Assembly: GCA_011389605.1 (NCBI GenBank) | Contig: JAABTZ010000014.1 | Location: 1-17,818, forward strand | Direction: 5' to 3' | Length of the DNA: 17,818 nucleotides | From: Desulfobacteraceae bacterium | Lineage (GTDB): Bacteria; Desulfobacterota; Desulfobacteria; Desulfobacterales; Desulfosalsimonadaceae | Shown: positions 12,709-17,818 of the stretch, in pieces | Numbering within the stretch: the first letter of the stretch is position 1 | Layout: each line of letters opens with the position of its first letter | The notes under the pieces: generated by a model | What the model was told of the DNA's origin: nothing | What the model saw: the letters and a program-made list of their open reading frames with translations, nothing else | Databases searched by the model: none | Program-made: the position numbers and the translations under genes

Positions 12709-13605
12709 TTGCAATTGACTGAAATTTACCACAACTGGTTTCTGGCCAGCCGGCCCTGGTCGTTTGTCATGACCGCCATTTCCATTGGGGTGGGCGGGGC
12801 CGTGGCAGCCATTGACGGTACGTTTTTATTGGGATTTTTTGCCGCCACCCTGTTGGGGGTGGTTTTTCTGCATGCAGCCACCAACCTGATCAATGACTAT
12901 TATGACGTGAAAAAGGGCGTGGACACCGTGGAGGCCGCCACAGCCCAGTACCGCCCTCATCCCCTGGTGGAGGGAAAGCTGCAGCCCAAAAGCGTGCTCA
13001 TCGCCTCCTGCCTGCTTTTTGCCATTGGCGCGGGCATCGGCCTGTGGCTGGCAGCCGAAAGGGGCTGGCCGGTTCTGGCCATCGGTGTTGTGGGCGTGCT
13101 GGCCAGCGTCACCTACACGGCCCCGCCGGTGAGCTACAAATACATCGCCCTGGGCGAATTTTCGGTTTTTCTCATGTGGGGCCCGCTCATGGTGGAAGGC
13201 ACCTATTATGTCCAGCATCAACAGTTTTCCGCCCATGCCCTATGGATCAGCATTCCCTTCGGCGCCATCGTGGCCCTGGTGCTGCTGGCCAACAACCTGC
13301 GCGATATCGCCCATGACAAAAGCCGCAATGTCCGGACCATCGCTATTGTACTGGGGGCCCGGAAGGGTTTCTACCTGTATGCGGCCCTGATTGCCGCCGC
13401 CTACGTCAGCATCCTTTTGATGATATTAACCGGGGTGTTGTCGTTCTGGTCACTGATGGTGTTTTTGTCCGTGCCCATTGCCGTAAAGATATTGAGGATC
13501 ATGGCTGAGAAAATTCCCAAGGACGCAGATGCGCGCACAGCACAATTAGACACGGTATTCGGCGTGCTGCTTTTGATCTCCCTGATTGCCGAGGCCCTTG
13601 CATGA
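12709..13605 (+). CDS. menA: 1,4-dihydroxy-2-naphthoate prenyltransferase (MenA, UbiA family)
   Basis: Inner-membrane enzyme that attaches the polyprenyl chain to dihydroxynaphthoate in menaquinone synthesis. The first aspartate motif is NLINDYYDVKKGVDT (N62-D63...D66...D72), and the second region is NNLRDIAHDKSRNVRTIAIV, followed by LGARKG, both in the MenA form. SVTYTAPPVSYKYIALGEFS and GPLMVEGTYYVQ are also MenA-like. About 8-9 hydrophobic segments, 298 aa. No in-frame ATG precedes the conserved LASRPWSF, so the start must be rare: TTG 12709 (AACAGG 5 bases before) or TTG 12715. The promoter at 12615 supports this. It overlaps the next gene by ATGA. In organisms with the futalosine pathway a related UbiA enzyme does the job, but the motifs favour MenA. 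Confidence 0.82.
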   Translation: MQLTEIYHNWFLASRPWSFVMTAISIGVGGAVAAIDGTFLLGFFAATLLGVVFLHAATNLINDYYDVKKGVDTVEAATAQYRPHPLVEGKLQPKSVLIASCLLFAIGAGIGLWLAAERGWPVLAIGVVGVLASVTYTAPPVSYKYIALGEFSVFLMWGPLMVEGTYYVQHQQFSAHALWISIPFGAIVALVLLANNLRDIAHDKSRNVRTIAIVLGARKGFYLYAALIAAAYVSILLMILTGVLSFWSLMVFLSVPIAVKILRIMAEKIPKDADARTAQLDTVFGVLLLISLIAEALA

Positions 13606-14228
13606 ACCAGTATTTGTTTTCCTGGAAACCCGTGGCCGCAACCGTCGTTCTGGCAGCGATTCTGTGGTGGATGACGTTTTACCTGGACTTCGGCGTGTTC
13701 TGGTACAAAATCGCCTTTTCCGCTTTGACCCTGGCGATTGTCTCCTTTGTCCTCCAGCCGTCGCGCCACCTGGCTTTCCGGATCAACTGGCGCAGCATCT
13801 CCATCGGTCTTGTGTCTGCAGCCCTGCTGTATCTGCTTTTCTGGACCGGAAAAACCCTTTCAACAGCCCTGCTGCCCTTTGCCGGAGACCAGATCGGCGC
13901 CATTTACGACAAGGGCGAAGGCACGCCCATGTGGGTCATTGTTCTTCTGCTTTTTTTTATCACCGGTCCGTGCGAGGAGATTTACTGGCGGGGATATCTG
14001 CAGCGCCAGCTCATGGTGCGTTTCGGCACGGCCGGCGGGTGGCTGCTGGCAACCTTTTTTTACGCGGGTGTGCACATCAGTTCCGGCAACTTCATGCTCA
14101 CGGCCGCAGCCGGTGTTGCCGGGGCTTTCTGGGGGGCCATGTACTGGCGGTTCAAGGATTTATCCCCGGTGATCATCTCCCATTGCATCTGGAGCACCTT
14201 TATCTTTGCGGTTATGCCGGTTCCGTAA
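13602..14228 (+). CDS. CPBP family intramembrane metalloprotease
   Basis: Polytopic membrane protein of 208 aa in the CPBP (Rce1/Abi) family. Conserved motifs are EExxxR in TGPCEEIYWRGYLQRQ (E125, E126, R130), FYAGVHISSGN (H158) and ISHCIWST (H194), which together form the glutamate/histidine active site of the family. The start overlaps the menA stop as ATGA, indicating co-transcription and coupling. Substrate is unknown; bacterial members process prenylated or small peptides or have roles in immunity or envelope maintenance. Being paired with a prenyltransferase is suggestive but not proof of a functional link. It ends 7 bases before the convergent MFS gene; no terminator is seen. Confidence 0.85.
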   Translation: MNQYLFSWKPVAATVVLAAILWWMTFYLDFGVFWYKIAFSALTLAIVSFVLQPSRHLAFRINWRSISIGLVSAALLYLLFWTGKTLSTALLPFAGDQIGAIYDKGEGTPMWVIVLLLFFITGPCEEIYWRGYLQRQLMVRFGTAGGWLLATFFYAGVHISSGNFMLTAAAGVAGAFWGAMYWRFKDLSPVIISHCIWSTFIFAVMPVP

Positions 14229-14235
14229 AACGCCT

Positions 14236-15405
14236 CTATGGGCTGCGGGCCTGAAAAGAGCCGGATATACGCATATAAACGGCAAACAAAAACGGAATCA
14301 CCGCGATTGCGCTTCCGGCAAAAAATGCGCCCCGAACGGCGCTGTCCGTGACAAAAAGCGCAAGAAACAGCGGGGATACGGTCTGGCCCAGATAGATCAG
14401 CAGGGTAAACACTGACAGCACCCCGGCGCGCAGCTCGGTTGCCACCAGGCCGGCGGCAGCGGAATTAAGTGTAGGCATAAGCACACCGAAGCCTAAGCCC
14501 CAAATTCCCATAAACACCAGCAGAATCGGATAACTTCCGGCAAAACCCGTCAGCAGGTGGCTTGCCCCGCAGCAGGCAAATCCCCAGATCACCCGGGTTT
14601 GCTCGGAAAAATACCTGGCAGCCGTTCCGGCCTGGGAGGCAACAAGGCCCGACACTCCGGCAGCACCGGAAATGGCCAGCCCGGAATGCAGGGTGGTCAG
14701 TCCGAAATCGCCAACCACAAGAATCGGCATATAAACCACGATGCCGTAAAGCAGCACAAAACCCATAAAATTGGAAAAAAACAGCCAGACCGCCCGGAGG
14801 TTGGCAATGGCGGCCAGGGCTTTAATCATGTATCCCTGGGTCCGGGTGCTTCTGCCCGGCTCCTTTAGCCGGAAAGCTGCAAAAATTGAGAGCACAATGG
14901 CTGTAGCATGGATGTAAAAGGGCAGAAACCAGGCAAACACGGCAATGGCGCCGGACACAAAGGGCACGGTGGCATTGGTCAGGCCCTGAACGGTTACCCG
15001 GTATCCCATGGCCCGGCTCCGGTCCGGCTCTTGGTACATATCCCCGATGGCGGCCACCACGGTATTCATCATGCCCCCGACAGCAACCCCCTGAAAGGCC
15101 CGCCACACCAGCACCACCCAGAACGAACGGGCAAAGGTGATCATAAGGCCGGCGATGCCAAAAAGCATCACCGCGGGAACGATCACCTTTTTTCTGCCAA
15201 ACCGGTCTGCCACCGGCCCCAGAAGCGGGGTGGTCACCATTGCAAAAAAAGTGTAGGCGCTCAGTGCCAGGCCCACGTTTTTGCCCGTGGCTCCCTCCAG
15301 ATTGATCATCTCCGGCAGAATCGGGCCCACAAGGCTTCCGCCTGTGACCGCAAACATGACCACCACAAGAAGAATCAGCAGATTTGGGTCCCTGAAAACA
15401 CGCAT
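14236..15405 (-). CDS. MFS transporter (drug/proton antiporter type)
   Basis: Inner-membrane secondary transporter of 389 aa with about 12 hydrophobic segments. Motif A of the major facilitator superfamily is present in the loop after the second segment: LLGPVADRFGRKKVIVPA (about residues 61-78). FQGVAVGGMMNTVVAAIGDM, followed by basic/acidic EPDRSRAMGYR, marks the fourth segment and central-loop region, as in multidrug and metabolite efflux proteins. The frame extends to a TTG at 15420; ATG 15405 is chosen as it starts MRVFRDPNLLILL just before segment 1, with ATG 15411 as an alternative. No strong Shine-Dalgarno is present. It follows the regulator gene on the same strand by about 150 bases; a TATAAT at 15493-15488 (minus strand) may provide its own promoter. 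Substrate unknown. Confidence 0.82.
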   Translation of the reverse strand: MRVFRDPNLLILLVVVMFAVTGGSLVGPILPEMINLEGATGKNVGLALSAYTFFAMVTTPLLGPVADRFGRKKVIVPAVMLFGIAGLMITFARSFWVVLVWRAFQGVAVGGMMNTVVAAIGDMYQEPDRSRAMGYRVTVQGLTNATVPFVSGAIAVFAWFLPFYIHATAIVLSIFAAFRLKEPGRSTRTQGYMIKALAAIANLRAVWLFFSNFMGFVLLYGIVVYMPILVVGDFGLTTLHSGLAISGAAGVSGLVASQAGTAARYFSEQTRVIWGFACCGASHLLTGFAGSYPILLVFMGIWGLGFGVLMPTLNSAAAGLVATELRAGVLSVFTLLIYLGQTVSPLFLALFVTDSAVRGAFFAGSAIAVIPFLFAVYMRISGSFQARSP

Positions 15406-15510
15406 GTACATCCACCGCAACCGGCTAAAGAAGGCACAAGGCGGGCCAGCGTGATTTTGCCCCCTGCATCCATTTTAAGCCACGGTCATTATAACTTTTT
15501 CTTCAACGGG

Positions 15511-15532
15511 CTTTGCGTGAGAAACTTTGCGT
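15511..15532. repeat. Short direct repeat CTTTGCGT
   Basis: CTTTGCGT occurs at 15511-15518 and 15525-15532, separated by GAGAAA (14-base period). Similar 'TTTGCGT...TTTGCGT' intergenic strings are widespread in environmental bacterial genomes. It lies between the regulator and the MFS gene. Confidence 0.45.
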
Positions 15533-15554
15533 CCTTCTCTCCGCTACGGCGCCC

Positions 15555-16730
15555 TCAAACAAGAGTGTCCAGGCAGGCTTTGACAAAATGCCAGTTGGTT
15601 CCGGCCTCGCACACCACAAGGGCCCAAAGGGGCTGCCCGTTGAAAGCAGAAGAGATACGACGGAGAATCAGCCCCCCGTTTTCCCCGTGAAGGATCAAAG
15701 AGTCTGCAGGGTCAATACCGGCTTTTTCCGCGGTTTGCCGCCCCGCCTCCCAGAAGCCCTCAAGATCCCGCACCAGGACGCTGAAATCCTTTTGCACTTC
15801 GGCCTGGCGGGCGGCCAGTATCTGGCCTTCCGGCTCAAATACTGATATGAGCCGGAAGGCCCGGGCGTCATCGGCCTGCTCAAGCATGTCTGCAATGCGA
15901 TCAACAATTTCTTCAGCCCAGCGTCCTGGAATATCCGGCTTTACCTCATCTAAAAGCTCGACAATATCAAAATCTTCTCCTTCAAATTCCTCCTCGTTTC
16001 TCAGGGCTTCGGATTGCCGGTCAAAGTCAGCCTCCTTTTGCACATCTTGCACATCAGAGGTATTCTGTCCCGTACTCCAGGTGGCATCGGCAAAATCCAT
16101 AAGCTTGGTCTTAACCCTTCGCCTGGTGCGGCGGCGGGGAAGTTCGGAGAAGGAAAAGGAAATTTGGTTCCAGGAGGCAATCTGCATTGCAGCCTCATGG
16201 ACGGACAAATCCTTGCAATGGGCGTCTATAATTTCGCCGTTCTCAAAATACAAAAACCCCGTGCGCTTGCCCGGGGCGCTTACCTGCATGCGGCAGGTTT
16301 TCTGCTGAATTTCGAGCAGAGGCAGAAGGCTTGCCATGGTCATGCCCTGGTTGTTGGACCCTTCATCGCGAAGGTTTAGTCCAACAAAAATAGCCGAGAC
16401 CAGAGAGCCGATCCGGAAAGGCTTTTCCAGGTGATAGAGAAACGACTGCTGGCTGGCAGGTTCTTTAAACCATGGCTTGCCACGATCAATCATGACTATA
16501 CAGGGCGTTTTGTAATGCTTCTGGGACATGTGGGCCAGCAGTTCCAGCGCATCCATGCCCGGAATTTCCATGTCCGCGGCAAGAACGGAAACAGAGTGAG
16601 CAGCCAGCAGGGAAACCGCATCCCGGCCGTCGGTTGAGGTAAGGATCTCAAATTGGTGAACCTTTTGAAGACCGGCTTTTGTGGTTTCCAAAAACTCCTC
16701 GTTTCCATCGACAATAAGCACTTTATCCAT
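15555..16730 (-). CDS. Response regulator: REC, DUF4388 and Roadblock/LC7-like domains
   Basis: A 391-aa cytoplasmic signalling protein. ATG 16730 is chosen (GGAT about 8-10 bases upstream; begins MDKVLIVDGNEEFL). Residues 1-120 are a receiver domain: D8, phosphoacceptor D53 in AADMEIPGMDALELL, K103 in HLEKPF. The usual second acidic residue is Gly (G9), and the conserved Thr/Ser is Ile/Asp (81-82), so phosphorylation signalling may be altered. Residues about 130-195 fit DUF4388 (LLPLLEIQQKTCRMQV, GFLYFENGEIIDAHC). A charged linker rich in Glu and Asp follows. Residues about 280-391 resemble a Roadblock/LC7 domain (GILA-like beta strands, GLILRRISSAFNGQPLWALV). Such proteins act with MglA-type small GTPases in other bacteria; no GTPase gene is in this window. 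Confidence 0.78.
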   Translation of the reverse strand: MDKVLIVDGNEEFLETTKAGLQKVHQFEILTSTDGRDAVSLLAAHSVSVLAADMEIPGMDALELLAHMSQKHYKTPCIVMIDRGKPWFKEPASQQSFLYHLEKPFRIGSLVSAIFVGLNLRDEGSNNQGMTMASLLPLLEIQQKTCRMQVSAPGKRTGFLYFENGEIIDAHCKDLSVHEAAMQIASWNQISFSFSELPRRRTRRRVKTKLMDFADATWSTGQNTSDVQDVQKEADFDRQSEALRNEEEFEGEDFDIVELLDEVKPDIPGRWAEEIVDRIADMLEQADDARAFRLISVFEPEGQILAARQAEVQKDFSVLVRDLEGFWEAGRQTAEKAGIDPADSLILHGENGGLILRRISSAFNGQPLWALVVCEAGTNWHFVKACLDTLV

Positions 16731-16750
16731 TATCTTATCCAATATATGTA

Positions 16751-16780
16751 TTGACAGCAAAAATGTCGCGATCTTATATT
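16751..16780 (+). promoter_or_regulatory. Promoter of the DUF2007-aldolase gene
   Basis: TTGACA (16751-16756, perfect) and TATATT (16775-16780, five of six) with an 18-base spacer; transcription would begin near 16787, about 42 bases before ATG 16829. On the opposite strand a perfect TATAAT lies at 16793-16788, facing the regulator gene, with only a weak -35, so the two promoters would overlap head-on. Confidence 0.65.
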
Positions 16781-16828
16781 AGTAACTATTATACAGGTTT
16801 TAATATCACATTTAACTTTTGGACTTCA

Positions 16829-17818
16829 ATGGAAATGCTAATGAGTTCAAACGAATCGGAAAAATCAGTATACATCCGCATCGCAGGCTTGGAAAACCCC
16901 TTTGAAGCCCAGCTGCTTGAATCGATTCTCTGTGAACGCAGGATCCCCCACAGAATCCATTCCCATCACGACACGGCATACGACGGGCTTTTCCAGATAC
17001 AGAAAGGCTGGGGGGAAATTGCCGCACCGCAATCATGCAAAAAGGAAATCCTTGAAATTATAGAACAAATAAGAAATGATAAAGATTTTTTTGAAAACCA
17101 GCAAGACTTTCATAATAAAGAAGGGGGTTATAAAATGGATACATACCAGGACGCATTTGAACAGGCTCTGCAAATCGGCCGGCCGCCCAATGTGGTGGAA
17201 TTATTTCCCAACTCCAGAGCCCTGATCGTAAGCGGCAAATTCATTGACAGGGCCATGCTCAAAAAAGGCAAAGCCATTGCCATGGCCGCCAACGGAAGAA
17301 ACTATTTCGTTATTCGTGGGGCTCTTATGGCCGCCCAGCGGGCCAATTCTGCCATTATCATCGAAATTGCAAAATCCGAGAGCGGATACTGCGCAATTAA
17401 TTTCTGGAACATTGCACGATTTGTCGATGATCTGTGCAACGAGCTTGGCATAACCATTCCCGTGGCCGTCCATGCAGACCATTACGGAATAAAAGGCCCG
17501 GCAGACATTGAAAGCGCCAAAACGGAAATTCCCAGTCTTTTTGACGCAGGCATTACATCCATTGCCATTGATGCCTCGCATTTGCCTGATGACGAAAATC
17601 TGCTGGCCAATATCGAACTATGGCCATACGTACCCAAATGGGCCGGCCATGAAACCGAGATAGGCGAAATCAAGGGCAAAACCGGGATGTCCACACCTCA
17701 GGAAGCCTTGTTTCTAATCCAGGGATTAAATGCCCATGATTTTTTCCCCGACTGGATTGCCTTAAACAACGGCACCACCCACGGCATCGAGGCCGGCTCC
17801 GAGGGGATACAGATTGAA
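16829..17818 (+). CDS. DUF2007-like domain joined to class II fructose-bisphosphate aldolase (partial)
   Basis: Open frame from ATG 16829 to the window edge without a stop (330 codons visible, C-terminus missing). Residues 1-100 resemble a DUF2007-type small domain: RIAGLENPFEAQLLESILCE, RIPHRIHSHHDTAYDGLFQI and a GWGEIAAP segment. From residue 103 (MDTYQDAFEQAL, ATG 17135) it is a class II aldolase, the Zn-dependent enzyme of glycolysis and gluconeogenesis: VHADHYGIK (Zn/catalytic His and Asp), AGITSIAIDASHL, GHETEIGEIKGKTG (Glu of the ELG-type motif), and LNNGTTHG (Zn-binding His). An excellent ribosome site AAGGGGG sits 7 bases before ATG 17135, so the aldolase may be translated alone as well as fused. 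ATG 16835 and 16841 are alternative starts for the longer form. Confidence 0.75.
   Translation, partial: MEMLMSSNESEKSVYIRIAGLENPFEAQLLESILCERRIPHRIHSHHDTAYDGLFQIQKGWGEIAAPQSCKKEILEIIEQIRNDKDFFENQQDFHNKEGGYKMDTYQDAFEQALQIGRPPNVVELFPNSRALIVSGKFIDRAMLKKGKAIAMAANGRNYFVIRGALMAAQRANSAIIIEIAKSESGYCAINFWNIARFVDDLCNELGITIPVAVHADHYGIKGPADIESAKTEIPSLFDAGITSIAIDASHLPDDENLLANIELWPYVPKWAGHETEIGEIKGKTGMSTPQEALFLIQGLNAHDFFPDWIALNNGTTHGIEAGSEGIQIE
17121..17137 (+). promoter_or_regulatory. Internal ribosome binding site for the aldolase start
   Basis: AAGGGGG (17121-17127) followed by 7 bases and ATG 17135. It is the best Shine-Dalgarno in this part of the window and lies inside the longer open frame. It suggests that the aldolase proper begins here and that the upstream domain was, or still is, a separate protein. 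Confidence 0.6.

Overview
The window looks like part of a chromosome from an anaerobic Desulfobacterota-type bacterium (Desulfobacteraceae-like). This is inferred from gene content: a branched-chain amino acid type ABC transporter, a winged-helix/iron-sulfur protein, a YedE/TusA/DUF3343 sulfur-selenium cluster, a menaquinone prenyltransferase, a REC-DUF4388-Roadblock regulator, and many short palindromic repeats with GTAAAAAGTC-type ends. No rRNA, tRNA, CRISPR array, prophage or intact insertion sequence was seen.

Layout. Positions 1-978 carry no supported gene; they hold one partial and one complete copy of a small repeat with inverted ends, and a hairpin-rich leader. Positions 979-6001 (+) are a five-gene transporter operon: livH, livM, livG, livF and a large periplasmic binding protein, with an intrinsic terminator at 6031-6057. 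A second repeat element (6086-6239) lies upstream of a secreted lytic transglycosylase (6319-8241, +). A winged-helix, Cys-rich, 2x[4Fe-4S] protein follows (8343-9335, +). Between it and the next operon is a remnant that resembles a glycyl radical enzyme and runs into another repeat end.

Positions 12403-9460 (-) are a tightly packed five-gene operon: YedE-type membrane protein, TusA-like CPxP protein, extended DUF3343 protein, NAD(P)HX-dehydratase/ribokinase-fold protein and DUF1858-like CxCC protein. It looks like a pathway for moving a reactive sulfur or selenium species, and is the best candidate here for a poorly described system. Divergent from it are menA and a CPBP intramembrane protease (12709-14228, +, ATGA overlap). 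They converge on an MFS transporter (15405-14236, -), which lies behind a REC-DUF4388-Roadblock regulator (16730-15555, -). The window ends in a + strand ORF that joins a DUF2007-like domain in frame to a class II fructose-bisphosphate aldolase, cut by the window edge.

Start codons were often moved inward from the longest open frame using Shine-Dalgarno sites, signal peptides and stop-start overlaps. All functional names are family-level assignments from reading motifs; no database search was possible.
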